Source of the DNA: Microbacterium forte | GTDB lineage: Bacteria > Actinomycetota > Actinomycetes > Actinomycetales > Microbacteriaceae | Length of the DNA: 64,000 nt | Assembly (NCBI RefSeq): GCF_031885415.1 | Contig: NZ_CP116871.1 | Coordinates: 620,001-684,000 of the forward strand | Direction: 5' to 3' | In this document: positions 1 to 11,170 of the stretch, in pieces | Position numbering within the stretch: the stretch's first letter is position 1 | Layout: each line of letters opens with the position of its first letter | Notes under the pieces: generated by a model | What the model was told of the DNA's origin: nothing | The model's database searches: none | What the model saw: the letters and a program-made list of their open reading frames with translations, nothing else | Position numbers and translations under genes: made by a program

Positions 1-1372
<1,372 letters not shown>

Positions 1373-1405
1373 CTACGAGCGAGCACCGACATCCCGAGCG
1401 CGGGT

Positions 1406-2503
1406 CTAGGCGTCGACAGGCACGGCCGACACCGTGCGATCGATCGTGAACTGGCCGAGCACTCTCGTTCCCACGTACAGCACAGCAGTCTGTCCGGGGG
1501 CGACGCCGTCGAGGGGGCGATCCGGCACCACTCTCACTTCATCCGCCGAGACGAAAGCCCTCGCAGGTTCCGGTTCCGAATGAGCGCGGATCTGCACGTC
1601 ACAGCTGAACTCCGCGTCTTCGGGGGCTGCACCTGCCCAGCTGAACCGACCGCCGGAGATCTCGCGCGTCGCGAGCGCCTCCTTCGGCCCGACGACCACG
1701 GTGTTCGAGACCGGGCGCACCTCGAGCACGAATCGGGGCTTGCCGTCGGCGGCGGGAACCCCGAGCTTGAGCCCGCGGCGCTGGCCGACCGTGAACGCGT
1801 GCGCACCCTCGTGGGACCCGACGACGGCTCCGCTGCGGTCGACGACCTCGCCTGTCGCCGTGCCCACCTTCTCGGCGAGCCAGCCACGGGTGTCGCCGTC
1901 AGGGATGAAGCAGATGTCGTGGCTGTCGGGCTTCTGCGCCACGCTCAGACCGCGCGCTTCGGCTTCCGCACGCACGACGGCCTTGGACGGCGTGGTTCCG
2001 AGCGGGAAATAGGTGTGCGCGAGCTGGTCGGCCGTCAGCACACCCAGCACGTAGGACTGATCCTTCGCGTTGTCCGCAGCCCTGTGCAGCTCGAGGCCGG
2101 CATCCGTGGGGATCAGCGTCGCATAGTGTCCCGTGCAGACGGCATCGAAGCCGAGCTCGATCGCTCGATCGAGCAGGGCGGCGAACTTGATCTTCTCGTT
2201 GCATCGCATGCACGGATTGGGAGTGCGCCCCGCCTGGTACTCCGACACGAAGTCGGCGATCACGTCTTCGCGGAACCGCTCGGAGAAGTCCCAGACGTAG
2301 AAGGGGATGCCGAGGAGATCTGCTGCGCGTCTGGCGTCGAGAGCGTCCTCGATGGTGCAGCAGCCCCGGCTCCCGGTGCGCAGGGTGCCGCCCGCCCGGG
2401 AGAGCGCGAGATGCACTCCAACGACGTCGTGCCCCGCCTCCACGGCCCTCGCGGCCGCGACTGCGGAGTCCACTCCGCCACTCATGGCCGCAAGAATCCT
2501 CAT
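1406..2503 (-). CDS. mnmA: tRNA-specific 2-thiouridylase MnmA
   Basis: Cytoplasmic enzyme that adds sulfur to U34 of tRNA-Lys, Glu and Gln. The 365 residues match the usual length. The N-terminal PP-loop is [13 protein letters not shown], the catalytic cysteine region is [12 protein letters not shown], then TGHYATL and [11 protein letters not shown], with a second conserved cysteine in the [10 protein letters not shown] segment. It lies 9 bp downstream of the cysteine desulfurase gene on the same strand, which can supply the sulfur, so the two probably form an operon. Nothing abnormal is seen. Confidence 0.96.
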   Translation of the reverse strand: MRILAAMSGGVDSAVAAARAVEAGHDVVGVHLALSRAGGTLRTGSRGCCTIEDALDARRAADLLGIPFYVWDFSERFREDVIADFVSEYQAGRTPNPCMRCNEKIKFAALLDRAIELGFDAVCTGHYATLIPTDAGLELHRAADNAKDQSYVLGVLTADQLAHTYFPLGTTPSKAVVRAEAEARGLSVAQKPDSHDICFIPDGDTRGWLAEKVGTATGEVVDRSGAVVGSHEGAHAFTVGQRRGLKLGVPAADGKPRFVLEVRPVSNTVVVGPKEALATREISGGRFSWAGAAPEDAEFSCDVQIRAHSEPEPARAFVSADEVRVVPDRPLDGVAPGQTAVLYVGTRVLGQFTIDRTVSAVPVDA

Positions 2504-2512
2504 GGAACCAGT

Positions 2513-3688
2513 CTACGAGCGCGCAGCCGAGCCGGAGCCGGACGCTCTCGCATAGGCGTCGGCGATAGCGGCGAGAACCGCGTCGATGTCGGCGTCTGTG
2601 GAGGTGCGGCCCAGCGAGAACCGGAGCACGCTGCGGGCATCCTGCTCGCTGCGCCCCATCGCCATCACCACATGCGACGGCTCTGCGACTCCTGCCTGGC
2701 ACGCCGATCCGGTCGACGCGGCGATCCCTGCCGTATCGAGCAGGAAGAGCAGGCTCTCCCCCACCGCACCGGGGAAGAGAATGTGGGCGTTGCCGGGGAG
2801 GCGTCGCGAACTGTCGCCGAGCAGCTCAGCCTGCGGCACTCGTGTCAGGATGCCGTCGACCAGCCGGTCGCGCATCGCTGCGAGTCGAGTCGTCTCCGAC
2901 TCCCGCTCGGACTCCGCGAGTTCGAGCGCGGTGGCGAACGCGGCTGCGCCCGCCACATCCTGCGTCCCGGCGCGGAGCCCTCTCTGCTGCGCGCCACCGC
3001 GAAGGAGCGCCGAGAGCCGAGCGGTGCGAGCGACGACCAACGCGCCGACACCGACCGGCGCTCCGATCTTGTGTCCTGCGACGCTCATCGCGACCAGCCC
3101 CAGCGCATCCGGGGCATCGCCTCTCAGCCCTCGGAAGGACAGTGGGAGATGACCGAGCGCCGACACCGCATCGAGGTGAAGGGGCACGAGAGCCTGCGCG
3201 GCCGACGAGGCGAGCTCAGCGGCGTCGTTGATCGTCCCCGCCTCGTTGTTGGCGACCAGGGCGGTTGCCAACGCTGCTCCGGGAAGCTGGTCGGCGAACA
3301 CTCGCCCGTCGATCGCCGCCGTGCGAAATACCGGTACAGCGCGCAGGACCGCTCCCGCTGCGACCAGAGCCTCGATCGTGTCCACGGTCGCGTGATGCTC
3401 GGCCTCCGGCATCACGATCGCATCCGTCCCCACGGGCCGCGCCTGCCAGAGTCCCTGCAGCGCGAGATTGATCGACTCCGTGCCGCCCGAGGTGAAGACG
3501 ACCTCGATGGGATCGCAGTCGAGCACTGCAGCTGAGCGCTCGCGCGCCTCCTCGAGCAGGCGCCTCGCATCCTGCCCCGCGCCGTGGGTCGACGATGCGT
3601 TCCCGACCATCTCGCTCGCATCGAGCCATGCATCCCGCGCCTCAGGGCGCAGGGGTGTCGTGGCCGCGTGGTCGAGATAGTGCCGCAT
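2513..3688 (-). CDS. Cysteine desulfurase (IscS/NifS family)
   Basis: PLP enzyme that takes sulfur from L-cysteine as a persulfide and passes it on, here probably to MnmA encoded just downstream. The 391 residues begin MRHYLDHAATTPL, the standard family N-terminus. The PLP lysine is in SVAGHKIGAPVG and the persulfide cysteine in STGSACQAG. The start at 3688 is chosen because a GGAGG sequence sits directly upstream and the family alignment begins here; a longer frame to 3727 adds unconserved residues. Could be named iscS or nifS; the sequence alone does not decide. Confidence 0.94.
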   Translation of the reverse strand: MRHYLDHAATTPLRPEARDAWLDASEMVGNASSTHGAGQDARRLLEEARERSAAVLDCDPIEVVFTSGGTESINLALQGLWQARPVGTDAIVMPEAEHHATVDTIEALVAAGAVLRAVPVFRTAAIDGRVFADQLPGAALATALVANNEAGTINDAAELASSAAQALVPLHLDAVSALGHLPLSFRGLRGDAPDALGLVAMSVAGHKIGAPVGVGALVVARTARLSALLRGGAQQRGLRAGTQDVAGAAAFATALELAESERESETTRLAAMRDRLVDGILTRVPQAELLGDSSRRLPGNAHILFPGAVGESLLFLLDTAGIAASTGSACQAGVAEPSHVVMAMGRSEQDARSVLRFSLGRTSTDADIDAVLAAIADAYARASGSGSAARS

Positions 3689-3783
3689 TCCTCCACTCTC
3701 CCCCATTTTCCCGGTGGTGGCGTGCACATGGAACTGAGTGCATGCGGTCCTGAGACCCGAGTGCAGACCTCTAGTGTGTATTC

Positions 3784-5856
3784 ATGCCCGCGATCCGAGA
3801 CATCACCGTGCCCGGCGGTACTGCACTCGACAACCTCGGTGTGCGCCTTCACGACGGCGTCGGAACCCTCCGCGTCTGGTCGCAGAACGCGTCCTCCATC
3901 GAGCTCGTCGTCTTCGATGCCACCGACCTCGACTGGGTGATCGATCAGGCCGACCTCGCCCGCCTTCCCGGCGGCATCTGGGAAGTGACCACGGAGCTGC
4001 TCCAGCCGGGAACCCGGTACGCGATCCGCGTAGGAGGGCCGCACGGTCCGGGCAACACGTTCAACCCCGAGACCCTCCTGCTCGATCCCTATGCCCGTGG
4101 TCTCGCGCAGGGCGACGGCTACGAGGAGTGGCGCTCCGTCGTGATCGTCGACGGGTTCGACTGGGGAGAGTCCGTCAAGCCGCGGATCCCGCTCGACCGG
4201 ACCGTGATCTACGAGGGGCACCTGAAGGGTCTGACCAAACGCCAGCCCGACGTGCCGCCTGCTCTGCACGGCACCTATGCCGGGCTCGCGCACCCGGCCA
4301 TGATCGAGTACTTCCACTCTCTCGGCATCACCTCGATCGAGCTGCTTCCCGTTCAGGCCTTCGTGCCGGAGCCGCGGTTGCTCGAGCGCGGCCTCACCAA
4401 CTACTGGGGGTACAACACCCTCAACTTCTTCACGCCGCACAACGCCTACGCGACAGAAGATGCCCGCAAGGGCGGCCCTGAGGCCGTTCTCGCCGAGTTC
4501 AAGGGCATGGTGCGACTGCTGCACGAAGCCGGACTCGAGGTCATCCTGGACGTCGTGTACAACCACACGTCTGAGGAGGGCCTCGGCGGTCCTCGCTCGA
4601 GTCTTCGCGGCATCGACAACGCGAGCTACTACCGACAGGACGCGTCCGGCGCGTACATCGACACGACGGGGTGCGGCAACACGCTCGACACCTCGAGCGA
4701 TGCCGGCGCGCGACTCGTGCTCGACTCGCTGCGCTACTGGGCGCAGGAGATGCAGATCGACGGGTTCCGGTTCGACCTCGCCGCCGCGATCGCGCGCGAC
4801 GACTCGCACACCTACACACCGGAGCATCCGCTGCTCACCGCGATCGCCAACGATCCGATCCTCAGCGAGACCAAGCTCATCGCGGAGCCGTGGGACGTCG
4901 GCATGGGCGGGTGGCAGACGGGCAACTTCCCGAACGGCTGGATGGAGTGGAACGACCGCTACCGCGACCGGGTGCGGAACTTCTGGCTGAGCGACATCGA
5001 TTACGCGCGTCGTGCCTCCGCCCCGGTCGGCATCGGCGGCTTCGCCACGCGTCTCGCCGGCTCCTCGAACACCTTCGCCGCCGAGCGGGGCTCGCTCGCG
5101 AGCATCAACTTCGTCACGGCGCACGACGGGTTCACGCTGCACGACCTCGTGTCGTACGACGTCAAGCACAACGAGGCGAACGGCGAGCAGAACCGCGACG
5201 GTGCCGACATGAACCGTGCGTTCAACCATGGCATCGAGGGGCCGACCGACGACCCGACCATCCTCGCCGCCCGTCGAAAAGCGATGCGCAACCTGCTCGG
5301 CACCCTGCTGCTGTCTGCGGGCATCCCGATGCTCACCGCAGGCGACGAGGTCGGGCGCACCCAGCGCGGCAACAACAACGCCTATGCGCAGGATTCGTCG
5401 CTGACATGGCTCGGATGGGACGCGGAGCCGTGGCAGGAAGACCTGCGCGCGCACGTCGCTCGACTGATCCAGCTCCGTTCGGAGAACCCCGCCCTGCGCC
5501 CGAGCCGATACGCCCGACTCGGCGAGCACATCCCCAACGCCTCGGTCATGGACTGGTTCGACCAGAACGGCGAGACGATGGAGAGCGAGCAGTGGACGGA
5601 CCCCGGTAACCGAACGCTCCAGTACGTCGCGGCCTCGACACCCGACCGTGAGGCGGCCAACCGGATCCTCCTCATCGTGCACGGCACGGAGTCGCCCATC
5701 GACGTGCGCCTCCCGGAGGAACTCGAGGATGCGACGCGCTTCGTCTCGCTGTGGTCGAGTGCCGACGAGCGCCCGGATGCCGGTGGCGAAGTGTTCGCCC
5801 CGGGCGACATCCTGCCCATCCCCGGCACCTCCATGCGACTCTTCCGCGTGGAATGA
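3784..5856 (+). CDS. glgX: Glycogen debranching enzyme GlgX
   Basis: GH13 isoamylase-type enzyme that removes alpha-1,6 branches from glycogen. 690 residues: an N-terminal CBM48 domain (about 15-130), then the catalytic barrel with the nucleophile aspartate in IDGFRFDLAAA, the acid glutamate in LIAEPWDVG, and TAHDGFTLHDL near the third catalytic aspartate. The C-terminal beta domain is short. It is divergent from the cysteine desulfurase gene with about 95 bp between. No convincing ribosome site precedes ATG 3784, and a TA-rich stretch lies just upstream, so a leaderless mRNA is possible (inference). It is followed 76 bp later by glgE. Confidence 0.95.
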   Translation: MPAIRDITVPGGTALDNLGVRLHDGVGTLRVWSQNASSIELVVFDATDLDWVIDQADLARLPGGIWEVTTELLQPGTRYAIRVGGPHGPGNTFNPETLLLDPYARGLAQGDGYEEWRSVVIVDGFDWGESVKPRIPLDRTVIYEGHLKGLTKRQPDVPPALHGTYAGLAHPAMIEYFHSLGITSIELLPVQAFVPEPRLLERGLTNYWGYNTLNFFTPHNAYATEDARKGGPEAVLAEFKGMVRLLHEAGLEVILDVVYNHTSEEGLGGPRSSLRGIDNASYYRQDASGAYIDTTGCGNTLDTSSDAGARLVLDSLRYWAQEMQIDGFRFDLAAAIARDDSHTYTPEHPLLTAIANDPILSETKLIAEPWDVGMGGWQTGNFPNGWMEWNDRYRDRVRNFWLSDIDYARRASAPVGIGGFATRLAGSSNTFAAERGSLASINFVTAHDGFTLHDLVSYDVKHNEANGEQNRDGADMNRAFNHGIEGPTDDPTILAARRKAMRNLLGTLLLSAGIPMLTAGDEVGRTQRGNNNAYAQDSSLTWLGWDAEPWQEDLRAHVARLIQLRSENPALRPSRYARLGEHIPNASVMDWFDQNGETMESEQWTDPGNRTLQYVAASTPDREAANRILLIVHGTESPIDVRLPEELEDATRFVSLWSSADERPDAGGEVFAPGDILPIPGTSMRLFRVE

Positions 5857-5932
5857 CGGGCGGCGCGCCGGTGCCTTCCGCGAGCTACCCGCTCACCGTC
5901 CGGAGCGGTACATTCGGGAGGTGGCCGCACGA

Positions 5933-7996
5933 ATGAGCAGCACCAGTCCGAAGGCTCTCCGAAGCCCCGCACAGATCCCGTCGCGCCCGTTGGGGCCCGT
6001 CTCGGACGGCGACGGGCTCGTCGCGACTCGCATCCCTTTGGTCGGCGGCACCCCCGCCGTGCCAGGCGGTTTCGCACCCAAGGCCTTCGTCGGCGAAGTG
6101 GTGCCGTTCAGCGTGGTCGCCTTCCGCGAAGGGCACGACCTCATCGGCGTGCAGCTCCGGCTGACCTCACCCGACGGCGAGGAGACGCTTCACCGCCTGA
6201 CCCCTTTCCTGGACGGGACCGATCGCTGGGGTGCCGAGATCGCGATCGACCTTCAGGGTCGCTGGTCGTTCCGCTTCGAGGCGTTCTCCGATGACTTCGC
6301 GACCTGGGCGCATGCCGCCGAGGTGAAGGTCGCCGTTGGCGTCGATGTACCGGTGATGGCGGCGCTCGGCGCCGAGCTGCTCACGCGCGCAGCGGCCGAG
6401 AAGGACCGTCCCGCCGCTCAGCGCCGACGTCTCAGAGACATCGCCGCAGCGCTGGCCGGCGGCGATGCGGCGACGACGACCGCTGCCTCGACCGATCCCG
6501 AGCTCGCGGGATTCTTCCGGGACCGGCCGCTCACGACACTGCGTTCCGCGTCAGCTGTGCACACGCTGCTGGTCGAGCGGACTGCAGCGGGCGTCGGCGC
6601 ATGGTACGAGTTCTTCCCCCGCTCAGAGGGAGCGAAGCATCTCAAAGACGGCACTGTCAAGAGCGGAACGTTCAGGACGGCCGCCAAACGCCTTCCCGCG
6701 GTCGCCGCGATGGGATTCGACGTCATCTATCTGGTGCCCGTCCATCCGATCGGGACGACGAACCGCAAGGGTCGGAACAACACACTGACGACCGAACCAG
6801 GGGACCCGGGTTCGCCGTATGCGATCGGCTCTGCCGACGGCGGACACGACGCGATCCACCCCGAGCTCGGCAAGCCCGCCGACTTCCGCGCGTTCGTGCG
6901 AGCCGCGAAGAACGAGGGTCTGGAGGTCGCTCTCGATCTCGCGCTGCAGGCCTCTCCGGACCACCCCTGGGTCGATGAGCACCCGGAGTGGTTCACGACC
7001 CTCCCCGACGGCACCATCGCATACGCAGAGAACCCTCCGAAGAAGTACCAGGACATCTACCCCCTGAACTTCGACAACGACCCTGCCGGCATCTACCAGG
7101 AGATGCTGCGCATCGTGCAGCACTGGGTGCGCGAGGGCGTCAAGATCTTCCGGGTCGACAATCCGCACACGAAGCCGCTGCAGTTCTGGGAGTGGCTCAT
7201 CGCCACGGTGAATGCCCAGGACCCGGACGTGATCTTCCTCGCCGAGGCGTTCACGCGCCCTGCCGTGATGCGCGCGCTCGCTGCCGTGGGGTTTCAGCAG
7301 AGCTACAGCTACTTCACCTGGCGCAACACCAAGGCGGAGCTCGAGGAGTTCCTCACCAGCGTCGCGCACGAGACCAGCGACTACATGCGACCGAACCTCT
7401 TCGTGAACACGCATGACATCCTCACCGAGTACCTGCAGTTCGGCGGACGCGCGGCATACCGGATCCGGGCATGCATCGCGGCGACAGCTGCTCCCGTGTA
7501 CGGGGTCTACGCGGGCTACGAACTCTTCGAGAATGTCGCGCGCCCCGGTTCCGAGGAGAACATCGACAACGAGAAGTACGAGTTCAAGTTCCGTGACTGG
7601 GAGGGTGCGGAGGAGGCCGGCGACTCGTTGGCGCCCCTCCTGCGCCGTCTGAACGCGATCCGTCGCGCGCACCCGGCTCTGCGACAGCTCCGCAATCTCG
7701 CCGTGCACTGGAGCGATGACGACTCCGTGCTCGTCTACAGCAAGCACCTCGATGCGGCCTTCACCGGCACCGGCGAATCCGACACGCTCCTCGTGATCGC
7801 CAACGTCGATCCGCATTCCGTTCGCGAGACCACAGTGCATCTCGACACCACGATCTGGGGTGTGCCCCTGGGCGAGCAGTTCGAGGTGGAGGACCTGCTG
7901 ACCGGTGCCGTCTGGACCTGGGCCGATCACAACTACGTGCGCCTCGACGCCTTCGCCGAACCGGTGCACATACTGAAGGTGAGGAGACGATCATGA
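5933..7996 (+). CDS. glgE: Alpha-1,4-glucan:maltose-1-phosphate maltosyltransferase GlgE
   Basis: GH13_3 enzyme that elongates alpha-glucan with maltose-1-phosphate. 687 residues: N-terminal beta and helical domains, then the barrel with YLVPVHPIGTTNRKG, the nucleophile aspartate in IFRVDNPHTKP, the glutamate in FLAEAFTRP and the aspartate in FVNTHDIL. The start at ATG 5933 is preceded by GGGAGG; a GTG four codons upstream abuts that site too closely. The stop overlaps the glgB start (ATGA), so the two are translationally coupled. The usual partners treS and pep2 are not in this window, so the source of maltose-1-phosphate is not visible here. Confidence 0.95.
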   Translation: MSSTSPKALRSPAQIPSRPLGPVSDGDGLVATRIPLVGGTPAVPGGFAPKAFVGEVVPFSVVAFREGHDLIGVQLRLTSPDGEETLHRLTPFLDGTDRWGAEIAIDLQGRWSFRFEAFSDDFATWAHAAEVKVAVGVDVPVMAALGAELLTRAAAEKDRPAAQRRRLRDIAAALAGGDAATTTAASTDPELAGFFRDRPLTTLRSASAVHTLLVERTAAGVGAWYEFFPRSEGAKHLKDGTVKSGTFRTAAKRLPAVAAMGFDVIYLVPVHPIGTTNRKGRNNTLTTEPGDPGSPYAIGSADGGHDAIHPELGKPADFRAFVRAAKNEGLEVALDLALQASPDHPWVDEHPEWFTTLPDGTIAYAENPPKKYQDIYPLNFDNDPAGIYQEMLRIVQHWVREGVKIFRVDNPHTKPLQFWEWLIATVNAQDPDVIFLAEAFTRPAVMRALAAVGFQQSYSYFTWRNTKAELEEFLTSVAHETSDYMRPNLFVNTHDILTEYLQFGGRAAYRIRACIAATAAPVYGVYAGYELFENVARPGSEENIDNEKYEFKFRDWEGAEEAGDSLAPLLRRLNAIRRAHPALRQLRNLAVHWSDDDSVLVYSKHLDAAFTGTGESDTLLVIANVDPHSVRETTVHLDTTIWGVPLGEQFEVEDLLTGAVWTWADHNYVRLDAFAEPVHILKVRRRS

Positions 7997-10197
7997 GCTA
8001 CGTCGAGGATGCAGCTACGTCATCGGACTGGGCGGCGGTGGCGGCCGGTGCCCACCACGACCCGCACGCCGTGCTCGGCTCGCACCCGTTCACCGACGCG
8101 AGCGATCGCACCGTCACGGTGATCCGCGCCCGTCGTCCTCTCGCCTCCTCGGTCGCGGCGGTCTTCCGGGACGGGAGCCGACTCGAGCTCGACCACGTCG
8201 CGCACGGTATCTGGGAGGCGCAGCACGACGGAGCCCCGGTTCCGTATCGGATCGCCACCGCGTACGGCGACGACGACGAGACGATCTCCGGCGACCCCTA
8301 CCGCCACCTGCCCACCCTCGGCGACGTCGACCTGCATCTGATCGCAGAAGGGCGACATGAGCGGCTCTGGCAGGTGCTGGGAGCTCATGCACAGACCGTG
8401 GGAGGCGAGACCGGCGTCGCGTTCGCCGTGTGGGCACCCAACGCGACAGCGGTTCGAGTGGCGGGCGAGCACAACGGCTGGAACGGCGAAGCACACGCGA
8501 TGCGCTCGATGGGCGTGAGCGGCATCTGGGAGCTGTTCATCCCGGATCTCGCGATCGGAACGACCTACAAGTACGAGATCCGCACCCGCGGAGGGTCATG
8601 GATCTTCAAGGCCGACCCGATGGCGCAGGCGGCGCAGATCCCCCCCGAGACCGCATCGGTGATCACGCAGTCGACCTACGACTGGTCGGACGGCGCATGG
8701 ATGACCCGCCGTGCCGCGACCCATGCGGTCGCGCAGCCGTTGTCGGTCTATGAGGTGCACCTCGGATCCTGGCGCGGAGGCCTGAGCTACCGCGACGCCG
8801 CAGAGCCGCTCATCGCCCATGTCAACGAGGCCGGTTTCACGCACGTCGAGTTCATGCCGCTCGCGGAGCACCCCTTCGGTGGCTCCTGGGGCTATCAGGT
8901 GAGCGGGTACTACGCGGCGACGAGTCGTTTCGGCAGCCCCGATGATCTGCGATACCTGATCGATCGACTGCACCAGGCCGGGATCGGCGTGATCATGGAC
9001 TGGGTGCCCGGGCACTTCCCCAAAGACGCCTTCGCCCTCGCGAAGTTCGACGGCCAGCCTCTCTACGAGCACCCCGACCCTCGGCGCGGCGAGCACCAGG
9101 ACTGGGGAACCCTCATCTTCGACTACGGTCGCCCCGAGGTGCGCGGCTTCCTGGTCGCCAACGCCCTCTTCTGGCTGAGCGAGTTCCATGTAGATGGTCT
9201 GCGGGTCGACGCAGTCGCCTCGATGCTCTATCTCGACTACTCCCGCAACGAGGGCGAGTGGGAACCGAACATCCACGGAGGCAGGGAGAACCTCGAGGCG
9301 ATCCGCTTCCTGCAGGAGGTGAATGCGACCGCCTATCGCCTTCACCCCGGCGTGCTGATGATCGCGGAGGAGTCGACGAGCTTCCCCGGCGTCACCGCAC
9401 CGACCGATCACGCCGGACTCGGCTTCGGGTTCAAATGGAACATGGGCTGGATGAACGACTCGCTCCAGTACATCGAACGCGACCCGATGTACCGCGCGCA
9501 CCACGAAGGCGAGATGACCTTCTCCTTCGTCTACGCGTTCGGTGAGAACTATCTGCTGCCGATCAGCCACGACGAGGTCGTGCATGGCAAGGGCAGTCTT
9601 CTCGCGAAGATGCCGGGCGACCACTGGCACAAGCTCGCGAACGTCCGCGCGTACCTGGCATACATGTGGGGGCACCCCGGGAAGAAGCTCCTGTTCATGG
9701 GGCAGGAGTTCGGGCAGCTCGCGGAGTGGTCCGAATCCCGCGAACTCGACTGGTGGCTGCTGGACCAGCCATCGCATGCGCAGCTGCAGAGTTTCGTCGG
9801 CCAGCTCAACCGCACTTACCGTGCCCAGGCGCCCCTCTGGGAGCGAGACAACGACGGCTCGTCGTTCGCGCGTCTCGGCGCTCCCAGCTGGGACCCGAAC
9901 GTGATCGCCTTCGAACGCCGTGACGCCCACGGTGGCCGTGTCGTCGTGATCAGCAACTTCGCCGGCGTGGAGCGCAGCGGCCACCGCCTCGCTCTGCCCA
10001 TCGCAGGCGTGTGGCAGGAGATCCTCAACACGGATGCGTCAGAATACGGCGGTCGAGGATCGGGCAACCTCGGCATGGTCGTCGCGCACTCCGACGATGA
10101 CGGACCTGCCGTGGCGACCCTGACGATTCCCGCGCTGTCCACCATCTGGCTGCGCCACGAGGGCGAGCCTCACGTACCCACGATCAGTCACGGCTGA
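7993..10197 (+). CDS. glgB: 1,4-alpha-glucan branching enzyme GlgB
   Basis: Introduces alpha-1,6 branches into glucan made by GlgE. 734 residues with two N-terminal CBM48-like modules (about 20-110 and 130-235) and the GH13_9 barrel: nucleophile in GLRVDAVASML, acid in MIAEESTSFPG, and ISHDEVVHGKGS. Starts within the last codons of glgE (ATGA overlap). It is the last gene of the glg block and ends just before an inverted repeat shared with the convergent thioredoxin gene. Confidence 0.96.
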   Translation: MSYVEDAATSSDWAAVAAGAHHDPHAVLGSHPFTDASDRTVTVIRARRPLASSVAAVFRDGSRLELDHVAHGIWEAQHDGAPVPYRIATAYGDDDETISGDPYRHLPTLGDVDLHLIAEGRHERLWQVLGAHAQTVGGETGVAFAVWAPNATAVRVAGEHNGWNGEAHAMRSMGVSGIWELFIPDLAIGTTYKYEIRTRGGSWIFKADPMAQAAQIPPETASVITQSTYDWSDGAWMTRRAATHAVAQPLSVYEVHLGSWRGGLSYRDAAEPLIAHVNEAGFTHVEFMPLAEHPFGGSWGYQVSGYYAATSRFGSPDDLRYLIDRLHQAGIGVIMDWVPGHFPKDAFALAKFDGQPLYEHPDPRRGEHQDWGTLIFDYGRPEVRGFLVANALFWLSEFHVDGLRVDAVASMLYLDYSRNEGEWEPNIHGGRENLEAIRFLQEVNATAYRLHPGVLMIAEESTSFPGVTAPTDHAGLGFGFKWNMGWMNDSLQYIERDPMYRAHHEGEMTFSFVYAFGENYLLPISHDEVVHGKGSLLAKMPGDHWHKLANVRAYLAYMWGHPGKKLLFMGQEFGQLAEWSESRELDWWLLDQPSHAQLQSFVGQLNRTYRAQAPLWERDNDGSSFARLGAPSWDPNVIAFERRDAHGGRVVVISNFAGVERSGHRLALPIAGVWQEILNTDASEYGGRGSGNLGMVVAHSDDDGPAVATLTIPALSTIWLRHEGEPHVPTISHG

Positions 10198-10200
10198 GCG

Positions 10201-10237
10201 GCTGCGGCTGACCGGCATCGGGCCGCTCAGCCGCAGC
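10201..10237. terminator. Hairpin between convergent genes
   Basis: GCTGCGGCTGA (10201-10211) pairs perfectly with TCAGCCGCAGC (10227-10237), giving an 11-bp stem with a 15-nt loop between the ends of glgB (plus) and the thioredoxin-TPR gene (minus). No T tract follows, so it is called a bidirectional terminator by position and structure. Confidence 0.6.
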
Positions 10238-10243
10238 ACAGCG

Positions 10244-11170
10244 TCAGAAGAGCAGCGAGGAAAGCCTGTTGCGCGCGGTGATGACGCGAGGGTCCGCAGC
10301 GCCGATCAGTCCGAAGAGCTCGATCAGACGCTCTCTGACCGGCGTCCGCTCGTCTGAGGGAAGCTGAGCGAAGAGGTCGAGCAGCCGTCCGAACGCATCC
10401 TCGACGTGACCACCGGCGAGGTCGAGGTCGGCGACGTCGAACTGCGCCTGGACATCTCGTGGCTGGGCCGCAGCGGCAGCCCGCGCATCCTGCAGGTCGA
10501 GATGCTGCACACGGTCGAGCAGACGAACCTGGCCCAGGCCCGCGATCGCATCCTCATCGCGAGGATTCTCTGCGAGAGCCTTCTCATACGCCACGATCGC
10601 CGCAGCGTAGTCGCCCGCCTCGATGGCAGCGAATGCCTCGGCGTGCAGCGGCGGCATCGGCGGTTCCTCCGGAGCCTCCTGCCCCTCGGAGGCCTCGCCG
10701 ACATTCAATGTGCCCGTCACACCGTTCTGAGCCGCGAGCTGGAGCAGCTGCGCGAAGACCTCTCTGACCTGCTGCTCGGGAACCGCACCCGTGAACATCG
10801 GGACTGGCTGGCCGGCGATGAGTGCGACGACCATCGGGATCGACTGCGCACGAAACCCCTGAGCGAGTTGGGGGTTCGCATCGACGTCGACCTTGGCGAG
10901 CAAGACCTTGCCGCCGAGTTCGCGCGCCACCTTCTCGATGATCGGGCTCAGCTGCTTGCACGGGCCGCACCATTCCGCCCAGAGGTCGACGACGACCGGC
11001 ACCGTGCGAGAGAGCTCCAGGATCTGGCCGAACGACTCATCGGTCGCATCGACCACGATGTCAGTCCCGGTAGCGGGACTCTGCGCGCCTGCCGCCGGTG
11101 CTGCAGGGCGGTTTCGCAGAGAAGAGAGGTCGACAGCTCCGCGGAGCGCGGCGGGAGAGATATCGGTCAT
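10244..11170 (-). CDS. Thioredoxin-fold protein with TPR region (CnoX/YbbN-like co-chaperone)
   Basis: 308 residues. The N-terminal half is a thioredoxin domain with the active-site motif WAEWCGPCKQL (around residue 65) and the cis-proline segment QSIPMVVAL. The C-terminal half is helical and TPR-like (for example AIEAGDYAAAIVAYEKAL). This architecture matches the CnoX/YbbN family of chaperone-linked thioredoxins that protect unfolding proteins. The start ATG overlaps the stop of the upstream envelope-protein gene (ATGA), suggesting co-transcription. A cytoplasmic location is inferred, as no signal peptide is seen. Confidence 0.85.
   Translation of the reverse strand: MTDISPAALRGAVDLSSLRNRPAAPAAGAQSPATGTDIVVDATDESFGQILELSRTVPVVVDLWAEWCGPCKQLSPIIEKVARELGGKVLLAKVDVDANPQLAQGFRAQSIPMVVALIAGQPVPMFTGAVPEQQVREVFAQLLQLAAQNGVTGTLNVGEASEGQEAPEEPPMPPLHAEAFAAIEAGDYAAAIVAYEKALAENPRDEDAIAGLGQVRLLDRVQHLDLQDARAAAAAQPRDVQAQFDVADLDLAGGHVEDAFGRLLDLFAQLPSDERTPVRERLIELFGLIGAADPRVITARNRLSSLLF

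Noticed and set aside
3412..5682. 756-codon minus-strand frame opposite glgX
   Set aside because: It lies antisense to a clear GH13 gene; such long shadows are normal in high-GC DNA and its sequence matches nothing recognisable.
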